Shown piece by piece: positions 1-6,438 of a stretch of DNA of 20,135 nt. Numbering within the stretch: position 1 is the first letter of the stretch; each line of letters opens with the position of its first letter. Source of the stretch: a virus; IMG/VR virus record IMGVR_UViG_3300035698_000684, positions 1 through 20,135 of that record; one strand, given 5' to 3'. The notes under the pieces are model-generated. The model worked only from the letters and a program-made list of their open reading frames with translations, searched no databases and was not told where the DNA came from. The position numbers were made by a program, and so were the translations under genes.

Positions 1-54
1 AAAATGACAGATGAGTGTCTACGGTTACTAAGGTTAAATTATGCCAAGCGGTAG
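1..54 (+). CDS. possible 3' end of an upstream gene (partial)
   Basis: Of the three plus-strand frames, only the frame starting at base 1 stays open from the window edge, ending at TAG 52-54 after 17 codons (KMTDECLRLLRLNYAKR). If real, it is the tail of a gene upstream of the small terminase and overlaps that gene by 14 bp, in keeping with the tight packing elsewhere. An ATG at position 4 also lies in this frame, so it could be a chance mini-ORF. No function can be assigned. Confidence 0.3.
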   Translation, partial: KMTDECLRLLRLNYAKR

Positions 55-424
55 CCCTAAGTTTGAATCACCAGAAGACTTGAAGTTAATGGTGGACGAT
101 TACTTGGAAAATCCACCTATTCGTACAGTCATCACTAAGGATGGTCCAGTGGATTACCCTGCCATAACTATTACAGGTTTAGCTATACATCTAGGCTTTG
201 AGAGCAGACAGAGTTTATATGACTATGAAAAAAGAGATGGTTTCTCTTACATTATAAAAAAAGCAAGGCTTTATGTAGAGAATGCATACGAGTATCAACT
301 ACAATTTGGCAATAGCACAGGCGCAATATTCGCACTTAAAAACATGAACTGGACAGATAAGGTTCAAAGCGAAAACCTCAACATAGACCTAACGCATGAA
401 CAATGGCTTGACGGACTTAAATAG
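41..424 (+). CDS. terminase small subunit (P22 gp3-like DNA-packaging protein)
   Basis: 127-residue protein, probably the DNA-recognition subunit of the packaging motor, which binds the genome packaging site and hands DNA to the large subunit encoded next. The sequence has the form of the gp3 DNA-packaging family: an N-terminal KFESPEDL segment, a central TITGLAIHLGF helix-turn-helix-like stretch followed by a SLYDYEKRDGFSYIIKKA helix (residues about 45-75), a second long helix, and a FALKNMNW segment near the C-terminus that is typical of these proteins. The start at 41 is supported by TAAGG at 29-33, 7 bases upstream. The gene overlaps the large-terminase start by 29 bp. The family call rests on motif and position, without a search. 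Confidence 0.85.
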   Translation: MPSGSPKFESPEDLKLMVDDYLENPPIRTVITKDGPVDYPAITITGLAIHLGFESRQSLYDYEKRDGFSYIIKKARLYVENAYEYQLQFGNSTGAIFALKNMNWTDKVQSENLNIDLTHEQWLDGLK

Positions 425-1934
425 CAAGCGACAAAGACTCAAGGATGACTTCGAGTTTTACGCTCGCAACTGTTTAGCAATCAGAACAAAGTTTGAAGGG
501 GTTAAGCCTCTCATACTTAATGAGGCTCAGCAGTACATACACAAGCGCATTGAACAACAAACAAAAGATACCGGCAAAGCTAGGGCTATAATACTTAAAG
601 GCCGTCAACAAGGTGCTAGCACTTATGTAGAAGGTCGGTATATATGGAAGACCACCCACAACAAAGGAGTAAGAGCATTTATACTTACTCATGATGGGGA
701 GTCAACCAATGCACTATTTGAAATGACCGAGAGGTATTACGAAAACCTACCTAAATTTATTAAACCCTCGCTAGGGGCTTGTAATGCTAAAGAGCTTCAT
801 TTTAATAAGTTAGATTCGGGATATAAGATTGGTACAGCGGGGAATAAAGCCGTTGGACGCGGACAGACAATACAATTCTTTCATGGCTCAGAAGTGGCGT
901 TCTGGTTAAACGCTAGCGAGCATACTAAAGGGATTATGCAAGCGGTGCCTGATGGTGATGGCACTGAGGTAATATGGGAGTCAACCGCTAACGGTGTTGG
1001 TAACTTCTTTCACGAACAATGGAAGTTAGCAGAAAAAGGATTGTCTGAATTTTTACCAATATTCGTGCCTTGGTTTTGGCAGTCTGAATATAAAAAAAGC
1101 TACCCAGAAGATACGGCGTTTACTGACGATGAATGCAAGCTCAAGGATAAGTACAAGCTAACTTTTGCCCAGTTGTATTGGCGAAGGATGAAGATAGCAG
1201 AGTTGACCACTGACGGCGTTGACGGCATCAAGGCATTCAAGCAAGAATACCCTATGAACGCGGCTGAAGCATTTCAGTTTTCAGGTGGTGATGGTCTTAT
1301 TAATGCTGATATGTGTATGAACGCCAGAAGCAATGATTTTAAAGGTAGTGGCCCGTTAATAGTTGGAGTTGATCCGTCAAGAGGTGGAGATAGATTCGCG
1401 CTATTGAATAGACAAGGCCGAAAGATGTACAATATGAGAGCGTACAAAGGTGATGAGTGCAATACTTTAGGTAAGAATGTATCCATATGCATTGAAGCAT
1501 TAGACACTGTATGCCCAGAGGCAGAAAAGAAACCGGACATGATGTTTATTGATGCTGGTGCCGGTGCTGACATTGTTGATAGGTTGCATGAGCTTGGATA
1601 TAAAGACCGAGTTAAGGCCGTTTACTTTGGCTCAAGCCCGTTAAGACCAAAGAAGTACACGAATAAACGGAATGAAATGTGGGGTGAAATGTCAGACTGG
1701 ATGAGTGATGAGTCATTGCCAGTTGATATACCTGATAGGGATGAATTACAAGCTGACATATGCGCAAGCCCATACTCTTGGGACTCTAACCATAGACGCG
1801 TATTATGGTCAAAAGAAAGAATTAAGAAAGAATTAGGTTTCAGTCCTGATTACGGGGATGCGGGAGCGTTAACATTTACTGAGCCAGTTAACACAGAGGC
1901 TCAAAAATCAATAGAGTTTGAATCATTATGGTAG
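396..1934 (+). CDS. terL: terminase large subunit (ATPase/nuclease)
   Basis: 512-residue packaging motor that translocates DNA into the prohead through the portal and cuts the concatemer. Residues 69-76 (GRQQGAST) form the deviant Walker A loop common in large terminases. Residues 158-170 (ending GSEVAFW) form the Walker B/catalytic-Glu strand. Residues 195-203 (ESTANGVGN) are the coupling motif. The C-terminal RNase H-like nuclease is marked by acidic residues at GVDPSRGGD (D326, D332), FIDAGAG (D386) and SPDYGDAG (D485, D488). All expected catalytic elements are present and the length is normal. The start at 396 lies inside the small-terminase gene and has no strong Shine-Dalgarno site, so initiation may be coupled. 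The stop overlaps the portal start by 7 bp (ATGGTAG). Confidence 0.96.
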   Translation: MNNGLTDLNSKRQRLKDDFEFYARNCLAIRTKFEGVKPLILNEAQQYIHKRIEQQTKDTGKARAIILKGRQQGASTYVEGRYIWKTTHNKGVRAFILTHDGESTNALFEMTERYYENLPKFIKPSLGACNAKELHFNKLDSGYKIGTAGNKAVGRGQTIQFFHGSEVAFWLNASEHTKGIMQAVPDGDGTEVIWESTANGVGNFFHEQWKLAEKGLSEFLPIFVPWFWQSEYKKSYPEDTAFTDDECKLKDKYKLTFAQLYWRRMKIAELTTDGVDGIKAFKQEYPMNAAEAFQFSGGDGLINADMCMNARSNDFKGSGPLIVGVDPSRGGDRFALLNRQGRKMYNMRAYKGDECNTLGKNVSICIEALDTVCPEAEKKPDMMFIDAGAGADIVDRLHELGYKDRVKAVYFGSSPLRPKKYTNKRNEMWGEMSDWMSDESLPVDIPDRDELQADICASPYSWDSNHRRVLWSKERIKKELGFSPDYGDAGALTFTEPVNTEAQKSIEFESLW

Positions 1935-4144
1935 ATTACGAAGATTACACAAAGATGAGCAGCGAGCGCACTAAGTCACAAGGCGTTAATGATGACATGC
2001 GTGAAAGCTCAAGAGAGCAACTGTACTTTGTTGAAAAAGAAGATGGTCAATGGGAGCCTAGAATCATAGAGCGGATGAGCGGTAAGCCCCGATATACTGA
2101 TGACCGTTGTAATCCTATCCTAGATTCTATCTGCGGTGAAATTGAAGACAATGACTTTGCTATTAAGATATCACCGGCTAGCGGCTCGGCAACTAAAGAA
2201 ACCGCAGAGATATTTGAAGGCTTAATTCGTAACATAGAGAACATAAGCTCAGCTAATCTAATCTATTCAGCCATGGCTCGTATGATGGTTACATGTGGTA
2301 TGTCAGGCATTGAGCTTGAGCAAGGCTATGTAGATGGTGACAGCTTCGACCAAGACCTATTCATTAGAGATGTACCAGACTTTGTAAACCGCGTGTGGTT
2401 TGACCAAGCCAGCGTTAAACAGGACAACTCAGACGCTAGATTTGTATTTATAGATGAGAACATCACAAAAGAAGAGAAGGAAGAAAGGTTCCCTGATAGT
2501 AATGGCGGCTCATTAGGCACAGGCGCTCACAGTGACGCCTACTACGACAAGCCAGATATAATCACAATCAGCCGATGCTATTACAAATACCCCGTTAAGA
2601 TTAAATTAGTACAAATGTCAAACGGCGCAGTATATAAAGATGATGAAGAATTAGCTATGGTCTTTGATGAACTAGCAGCGGCAGGAATTACTATATCAGA
2701 CCGTAGGACTAGAGAATCATTCAAGGTCTACCAGCGTTACATGGATAGCTCAGGATGGTTAGGAGAAGCAGAGGAAACAGTATTTGAAATCCTACCTGTA
2801 TTTGGCTGCTATGCTAATCATAAAGTTATTGAAGGCAAAGCAATTGTTCGCGGTGCTATTGCTAAGGCAATGGATCAACAACGTGTACACAACATGGCAT
2901 TTAGTCGTGAAGTAGAGGAAGTAACATTAAGCCCTAGAGCCAAGTTCTTTGGCACCCCAGAGATGCGCAAAGGCCATGAAAGAACATTCGCATCATTAAA
3001 CACTAACGCTGACCCTTGGCAGGATATAAACCATGACCCAAACATGCCTCAAGGCCCAATATTCATGGGTGGTGCACAGGTTAATCAAGGATTATCACAA
3101 CTCAGCATGATGTCTGCCCAATCAATAGACCTAGCAGCCGGCGCATTTAGCCCAGCACTTGCTAACAATGCCAACCTACAATCAGGCGTAGCATTAGATA
3201 AGCAGATTGAGAAAGCTAATACGTCAACAGTTAAGTACTACAGATCCGTACAAGTCACCCTGACAGCCTTAGCTAAATGTTTAGTTAATTGCATACCTCG
3301 CAGTTATGACGCAACAAGACAGCAGCGCATACTAGGCGAGGATGGCACTGGTGAGATGGTTACGCTTAATGAGGTTATCTTTGACCAGCAAACACAACAG
3401 GAAGTCACCTTAAACGACTTAACCAAAGGTGAGTACGATGCTGCCTGTGATTACGGCCCAGCATTTAAGAGCAGACAAGAGAAAGCCAGCGAAGCATTTG
3501 CCACTATTGCACAACTTGACCCGACTATCATGGAACTTGCTCGCGATGTATGGCTAAGTAACATCAACGAACCAGGTATGAAGTTAGTAGCTGAACGCTC
3601 AAGAGCTATGCAAATTCAGAATGGTGTTATACCTTTCGACCAGTTGACAGGTGAAGAACAGGCGCAGGCACAACAACAAGCCCAGCAGCCACCACAACCT
3701 GATCCAAATATGCTTATAGCTGAAGCTGAAATGGGCAAGGCACAAGCTGAACAAATGAGTGCGCAGACTAAGCAGCAAGAGGCACAAGGTAACTTAGAGC
3801 TTAAATTCAGAACCTTAGAATTGGAGAATAGAAAACTAGGACTAGCAGAGCAAGAGCAGCAATTAGACGTAGCTAAATTCCAACGTGAGAAGGATGATAA
3901 ATACAATGTTGATGCGGCGAATATCCAACAGAACCAAGAAAAAATCGACTTGCAATCACAAAACCAACAGTTCACGCAGATGTTGGCAATGCAAAAACAA
4001 TTGATTGAATCACAAAAAGTCCAAGCTGAAACGCTTAAGGCATTAAAGGATGCTATGGGTGCTGAAGCTATAATGAACCCTAACACTGTTAAGGCTTATG
4101 ATAGTGTGTCTGAAGATATAGTGAAGGAAGACCCGCCTAGCTAG
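1928..4144 (+). CDS. portal protein, P22 gp1-like with long C-terminal helical barrel
   Basis: 738-residue portal, expected to form the dodecameric vertex ring through which DNA enters and leaves. Size (P22 gp1 is about 725 residues), position directly after terL, and the body (for example VPDFVNRVWFDQASV and the ISRCYYKYPVKIKL region) match the P22-type portal family. From about residue 565 the protein becomes Gln/Ala-rich, and residues about 597-713 form one long charged, Gln-rich helix with no proline. This corresponds in place to the barrel that extends the P22 portal into the capsid. Its last codons lie inside the hairpin of a transcription terminator. The next plus-strand structural gene, the scaffold, is displaced by a minus-strand island. 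Confidence 0.92.
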   Translation: MVDYEDYTKMSSERTKSQGVNDDMRESSREQLYFVEKEDGQWEPRIIERMSGKPRYTDDRCNPILDSICGEIEDNDFAIKISPASGSATKETAEIFEGLIRNIENISSANLIYSAMARMMVTCGMSGIELEQGYVDGDSFDQDLFIRDVPDFVNRVWFDQASVKQDNSDARFVFIDENITKEEKEERFPDSNGGSLGTGAHSDAYYDKPDIITISRCYYKYPVKIKLVQMSNGAVYKDDEELAMVFDELAAAGITISDRRTRESFKVYQRYMDSSGWLGEAEETVFEILPVFGCYANHKVIEGKAIVRGAIAKAMDQQRVHNMAFSREVEEVTLSPRAKFFGTPEMRKGHERTFASLNTNADPWQDINHDPNMPQGPIFMGGAQVNQGLSQLSMMSAQSIDLAAGAFSPALANNANLQSGVALDKQIEKANTSTVKYYRSVQVTLTALAKCLVNCIPRSYDATRQQRILGEDGTGEMVTLNEVIFDQQTQQEVTLNDLTKGEYDAACDYGPAFKSRQEKASEAFATIAQLDPTIMELARDVWLSNINEPGMKLVAERSRAMQIQNGVIPFDQLTGEEQAQAQQQAQQPPQPDPNMLIAEAEMGKAQAEQMSAQTKQQEAQGNLELKFRTLELENRKLGLAEQEQQLDVAKFQREKDDKYNVDAANIQQNQEKIDLQSQNQQFTQMLAMQKQLIESQKVQAETLKALKDAMGAEAIMNPNTVKAYDSVSEDIVKEDPPS

Positions 4145-4155
4145 CGGGTTTATCT
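4131..4155. terminator. intrinsic terminator at the portal stop / left end of island 1
   Basis: ACCCGC at 4131-4136 pairs with GCGGGT at 4144-4149 (6-bp stem, 7-base loop CTAGCTA), followed on the plus strand by TTTATCTTT. The portal stop codon (4142-4144) lies in the loop/stem boundary. On the minus strand the hairpin follows the last island gene (stop 4156-4158) and is trailed by a moderately T-rich stretch, so it may act in both directions. The U tract is imperfect, so efficiency is uncertain. Confidence 0.6.
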
Positions 4156-4308
4156 TTAAGGCCAAGTCCAGCTCCAGTTTGGTTTGTGTTGAGGATAAAA
4201 CCAAGGTGGGTGTAATTCAAATCTATAAAGTTCATCATACTTACCCGTAAATACATTAAACCTACACTTTCTGCGAGGCTTAACGGCTTTAGATATTGCG
4301 GGCATCAT
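4156..4308 (-). CDS. small hypothetical protein, last gene of island 1 (50 aa)
   Basis: 50-residue protein beginning MMPAISKAVKPRRK and ending HKPNWSWTWP. It has a basic N-terminal third (KAVKPRRKCR) and an aromatic, proline-rich C-terminus with four Trp and several Tyr/Phe. No family recognised. The start at 4308 overlaps the preceding stop as ATGA and has a strong GGAGGG site 8 bases upstream. An ATG one codon later is also possible. It is the eighth and last gene of the minus-strand chain, ending next to the terminator at 4131-4155. The good ribosome site and the tight junction argue that it is translated. Confidence 0.6.
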   Translation of the reverse strand: MMPAISKAVKPRRKCRFNVFTGKYDELYRFELHPPWFYPQHKPNWSWTWP

Positions 4309-4418
4309 CGAATCACCCTCCAAACAAACTCAGTAACACAAGCTATTATCACACCAATAGCTACACCCATAAAGCCAGCGACTAGATAACCGATAGCGCC
4401 GAATATTAGGAATATCAT
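4305..4418 (-). CDS. single-span membrane peptide, island 1 (37 aa)
   Basis: 37-residue hydrophobic peptide starting MIFLIFGAIG. Residues about 2-29 form one glycine-rich transmembrane segment, followed by a short basic tail (FVWRVIR). It has the best ribosome site of the island: AGGAGG lies 6 bases before the ATG at 4418. The start overlaps the previous stop as ATGA, and the stop overlaps the next start the same way. An alternative ATG 4 bases earlier in another frame would give a 30-residue unrelated peptide; the membrane peptide is preferred because its composition is coherent. Function unknown. Small phage membrane peptides include holin-like, superinfection-exclusion and toxin peptides, and nothing here selects among these. 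Confidence 0.6.
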   Translation of the reverse strand: MIFLIFGAIGYLVAGFMGVAIGVIIACVTEFVWRVIR

Positions 4419-4585
4419 TCATCACCTCCTAAAAACTTAGTTAACTTATCAACATCAGCACCACACTCTTTTATTGCATGGTCTACTAGCATAGTGATTA
4501 CCTTTTCTACATCACCGACTATAATAAATTCTTTATCATGTAACGTGGATGTTTTGTTTATCTGCTTACGTGTGTATTTGTTCAT
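4415..4585 (-). CDS. small acidic hypothetical protein, island 1 (56 aa)
   Basis: 56-residue protein with a basic N-terminus (MNKYTRKQINK), a beta-like EFIIVG stretch, then two amphipathic helices (VEKVITMLVDHAIKE and VDKLTKFL) and an acidic end. No family recognised. An AAAGGAA ribosome site precedes the ATG at 4585. Both ends are ATGA junctions with neighbouring island genes, so it is probably translated as part of the coupled chain. Confidence 0.6.
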   Translation of the reverse strand: MNKYTRKQINKTSTLHDKEFIIVGDVEKVITMLVDHAIKECGADVDKLTKFLGGDE

Positions 4586-4761
4586 AGTGCCATTTCCTTT
4601 TGAATAAAAACTCTAAAGCCAAAAACCTTAATGATTGGTTTTTCATAGCCATAACGCTCGCTAAATAATGCTTTGTTTTTTGGACCTTTAACTTGGAAGA
4701 CTAAGCCTAAAAAGAATACGTTAATAATGCCAGACTCGGCGTAATGGTTTTCAATACTCAT
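4582..4761 (-). CDS. small hypothetical protein, island 1 (59 aa)
   Basis: 59-residue protein starting MSIENHYAES, with a hydrophobic, probably beta-rich core (GIINVFFLGLVFQVKG) and a second beta-like end (PIIKVFGFRVFIQK). The alternation of hydrophobic and polar residues looks more like a small beta fold than a membrane span. No family recognised. AAGGGGGAG precedes the ATG at 4761 with good spacing. ATGA overlaps occur at both ends. Confidence 0.6.
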   Translation of the reverse strand: MSIENHYAESGIINVFFLGLVFQVKGPKNKALFSERYGYEKPIIKVFGFRVFIQKEMAL

Positions 4762-5030
4762 GACTCCCCCTTATATAATCCAGGACGCTTAAACGTAATG
4801 GTATCGTGCCATCCTTTTTTGTTGCTGCAATATCCATCTATAAAGTGACGGCTTGCAATGGCGCGTATCTTCTTTGAAAACGGCTTGAGATACCAAGGGA
4901 TGATTACTTTTGATTCATCGAAACCTGGGAGAAATGAGGTTTCAACCTTACTAAGTACCGACTGGCCTTCCATCTTTTCTATTATCACCTTGCTTATTTG
5001 TCGGGTGTACTTATTATCTACACCATTCAT
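4758..5030 (-). CDS. hypothetical protein, largest gene of island 1 (90 aa)
   Basis: 90-residue, soluble-looking basic protein starting MNGVDNKYTRQISK, with a helical N-terminal third and a C-terminal part containing SRHFIDGYCSNKKGWHDTITF. No family recognised. GGGAGG sits before the ATG at 5030. Both ends are ATGA junctions. A 62-codon ORF on the opposite strand (4858-5046) covers the same DNA but has no ribosome site and breaks the island logic, so this minus-strand gene is preferred. Confidence 0.7.
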   Translation of the reverse strand: MNGVDNKYTRQISKVIIEKMEGQSVLSKVETSFLPGFDESKVIIPWYLKPFSKKIRAIASRHFIDGYCSNKKGWHDTITFKRPGLYKGES

Positions 5031-5200
5031 AACTTATCCTCCCTAATCTTTTCAGCTAAAATCTCGTTAATCTTAAGCATAGCTAAGTATTTTACACGCT
5101 CACCTTTGTAATCTTCATACTTAACATACTCACCTTCTAAAAATTCAATCATTTCAATCTCGCCAGATATAGAGAGAGGGTCATAACGTTTAGCACTCAT
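5027..5200 (-). CDS. small charged helical protein, island 1 (57 aa)
   Basis: 57-residue protein starting MSAKRYDPLS, rich in Glu, Lys and Tyr, with two predicted helices (GEIEMIEFLEGEYVKYEDYK and RVKYLAMLKINEILAEKI). No family recognised. A GGAGG site lies upstream of the ATG at 5200, within the end of the preceding gene. ATGA overlaps occur at both ends. Its size, charge and helical design would suit a small protein-protein interaction factor such as an inhibitor of a host enzyme, but that is only a guess. Confidence 0.62.
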   Translation of the reverse strand: MSAKRYDPLSISGEIEMIEFLEGEYVKYEDYKGERVKYLAMLKINEILAEKIREDKL

Positions 5201-5367
5201 AACCTATCCTCCAATCCATTACAACGGCAAACAAGTTGCTCACGGTGCTTATCTTTAACATTGCGGCATGTTCTACGCCAATCGTTATACTTGATGCCCC
5301 AGTGGTCACAGGCTTGCCATACAGTCCAACCTTTCGAATGGATGATGGTTGTGAATTCACATTTCAT
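5197..5367 (-). CDS. small helix-turn-helix-like protein, island 1 (56 aa)
   Basis: 56-residue Cys/Trp-rich basic protein starting MKCEFTTIIH. Residues about 14-31 (TVWQACDHWGIKYNDWRR) fit a helix-turn-helix pattern: a helix with Ala-Cys, Gly four residues after the Cys, then Ile and a second helix ending in Trp-Arg-Arg. The preceding FTTIIHSKGW resembles the first helix of Cro/XRE-type folds. If this reading is right, it is a DNA-binding regulator, possibly of the island promoters. The start at 5367 forms ATGA with the stop of the first island gene. No clear Shine-Dalgarno site precedes it, so its translation may depend on the upstream gene. Confidence 0.62.
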   Translation of the reverse strand: MKCEFTTIIHSKGWTVWQACDHWGIKYNDWRRTCRNVKDKHREQLVCRCNGLEDRL

Positions 5368-5486
5368 CTACAATAACACTTAACTAAACCAAGCCTTTTA
5401 GCAATTACGCCAACAAGCCAAGCAAATGCCAGCAACCAGAATATGCCGCCTGTGCCTATTAATAAACCAATTACAAAATCACTCAT
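5364..5486 (-). CDS. single-span membrane peptide, first gene of island 1 (40 aa)
   Basis: 40-residue peptide starting MSDFVIGLLI. Residues about 4-29 are hydrophobic and Gly/Trp-containing (one membrane span), followed by a basic, Cys-containing tail (KRLGLVKCYCR). This suggests an inner-membrane peptide with the tail in the cytoplasm. AAGGGG lies 8 bases upstream of the ATG at 5486, directly after the conserved leader hairpin, making this the promoter-proximal gene of the island. It ends in an ATGA junction. No family recognised. Possible roles such as superinfection exclusion or membrane signalling are speculation. Confidence 0.62.
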   Translation of the reverse strand: MSDFVIGLLIGTGGIFWLLAFAWLVGVIAKRLGLVKCYCR

Positions 5487-5500
5487 AAATTACCCCTTAA

Positions 5501-5556
5501 ACATAGGCATATCGCCCATCTATAGTGAACTTAGCAAATCAATTATAATAAGTCAA
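5501..5556. promoter_or_regulatory. divergent promoter/leader element, copy 1
   Basis: Read on the minus strand: TTGACT (-35, 5551-5556), 17-bp spacer, TAAGTT (-10, 5528-5533) preceded by TGC (extended -10), then the leader hairpin at 5503-5519 and the ribosome site of the first island gene. On the plus strand it contains a perfect TATAAT (5544-5549) with a weak candidate -35 (TATAGT, 5521-5526) at 17-bp spacing, facing the scaffold gene. The 56 bp match the second element at 8285-8340 at 44 positions by hand alignment, and both lie between divergent genes. The minus-strand promoter is the stronger prediction; plus-strand activity is inferred. Confidence 0.65.
5503..5519 (-). promoter_or_regulatory. 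conserved leader hairpin, island 1
   Basis: On the minus strand, ATGGGC (5519-5514) can pair with GCCTAT (5508-5503) around a 5-base loop GATAT, with one G-T wobble in the stem. The same stem with a different loop (GTTTT) occurs at 8287-8303. It lies between the predicted start of transcription and the Shine-Dalgarno site, so it could be an RNA regulatory hairpin or a protein-binding site in DNA. Confidence 0.5.
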
Positions 5557-5563
5557 ACATGTA

Positions 5564-5578
5564 CGCGACATTATCGCG
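5564..5578. repeat. inverted repeat in the scaffold leader
   Basis: CGCGA at 5564-5568 and TCGCG at 5574-5578 form a perfect 5-bp inverted repeat with a 5-base spacer CATTA. It sits just downstream of the plus-strand TATAAT and 29 bases upstream of the scaffold ATG. It has no counterpart at the second divergent element. It could be an operator half-site pair or a transcript hairpin; it is short enough to be chance. Confidence 0.35.
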
Positions 5579-5595
5579 GTGTAAAACTACCTTTT

Positions 5596-5600
5596 AAGGG
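5596..5600 (+). promoter_or_regulatory. ribosome binding site that fixes the scaffold start
   Basis: AAGGG lies 7 bases before the ATG at 5608. The longer open frame back to 5443 runs through the divergent promoter and the first island gene and lacks such a site. ATG 5603 is followed at once by a stop codon. Confidence 0.75.
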
Positions 5601-5607
5601 CCATGAG

Positions 5608-6420
5608 ATGAGCGACGAGCTACAAAACGATGAGTATGTTGAAGAAACGGAAACCCAAGACGTACAAACCGAAGAGACTAACGAGAGTGAGTCATCAGAA
5701 TTAGCCGCTGATAGTGACGGAGAACACAAAGAAACCTCCACAGATAGCGAGCAAACGCAAGTTAATCAGGATGCGGTTAACAAAGCGATTGATAGGCAGC
5801 ACCGGAAGTACCAAGACGAGAAGCGTAGAGCGGATGAATTTGAGCGTAGATTAGCTGAACTTCAACCTAAGCAACAAGCGCCTAATGAATTGGAAGCACC
5901 GGATCCGTTTGATGACGATTACGACACCAAACAAAAAGCCTATATCGAATCTATCAGGCAAGCAGAGCGATATAGTTACCAGCAAGAGCAATCTACGCAG
6001 TTAACTAATCAACAGCAAGCCGACAAGCAACAGAGAACGCAAGCTGACCTAAATACTAAGGCCGAGTCATATACTGGCAGAGCTAAAGAGTTTGGGATTA
6101 AACCTGAAGAGTTACAGCAAGCGGGGCAGATGGTAGCCAGTTACGGGCTTAGTGATGATGTAGCCATGTTTATCTTAGAAGATGAGCAAGGGCCATTAAT
6201 TACAAGGCACTTATCGACTAACCACGCTGACGCAGAAAAGATTACAGGCATGACAGCAATGCAAGCAGCCATGTATATCGAGCGTACAGTTAAACCTAAA
6301 GTTGCGGCATTGAAACAAAAGAAAACTAAGACGCCCAGCCCAGCGACGAAGGTTAGCGGTGGTGCTAGTAAAGCTAATAAGCTTGAAGACCACTACTTAC
6401 AAGGCGGGACATTCTCATAA
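5608..6420 (+). CDS. scaffolding protein (P22 gp8-type role)
   Basis: 270-residue protein between portal and coat, the place of the scaffold that guides procapsid assembly and then leaves. Residues 1-50 are strongly acidic and Ser/Thr-rich. Residues about 55-88 form a charged coiled-coil-like helix (KYQDEKRRADEFERRLAEL). A Gln-rich helical middle follows, and the C-terminal region is basic (KPKVAALKQKKTKT, about 229-242) before a flexible end. An acidic extended protein with a basic C-terminal coat-binding tail is the usual scaffold design. The start is chosen by the AAGGG site at 5596-5600. The coat gene follows after 18 bases, so the two are probably co-transcribed. Confidence 0.8.
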   Translation: MSDELQNDEYVEETETQDVQTEETNESESSELAADSDGEHKETSTDSEQTQVNQDAVNKAIDRQHRKYQDEKRRADEFERRLAELQPKQQAPNELEAPDPFDDDYDTKQKAYIESIRQAERYSYQQEQSTQLTNQQQADKQQRTQADLNTKAESYTGRAKEFGIKPEELQQAGQMVASYGLSDDVAMFILEDEQGPLITRHLSTNHADAEKITGMTAMQAAMYIERTVKPKVAALKQKKTKTPSPATKVSGGASKANKLEDHYLQGGTFS

Positions 6421-6438
6421 CTTTAGGAGTAGTCACTC

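Noticed and set aside
3616-4086. 156-codon minus-strand ORF opposite the portal C-terminus
   Set aside because: It is the antisense of a Gln/Ala-rich coiled-coil region, gives a Cys/Ser-rich nonsense-like protein, and has no ribosome site. The portal frame is clearly coding.
4858-5046. 62-codon plus-strand ORF inside island 1
   Set aside because: No ribosome site; it lies antisense to the 90-aa island gene, which has GGGAGG and ATGA junctions at both ends.
5443-5607. Longer N-terminus for the scaffold gene (start at 5443)
   Set aside because: It would cross the divergent promoter and the first island gene and has no Shine-Dalgarno site; AAGGG favours 5608.
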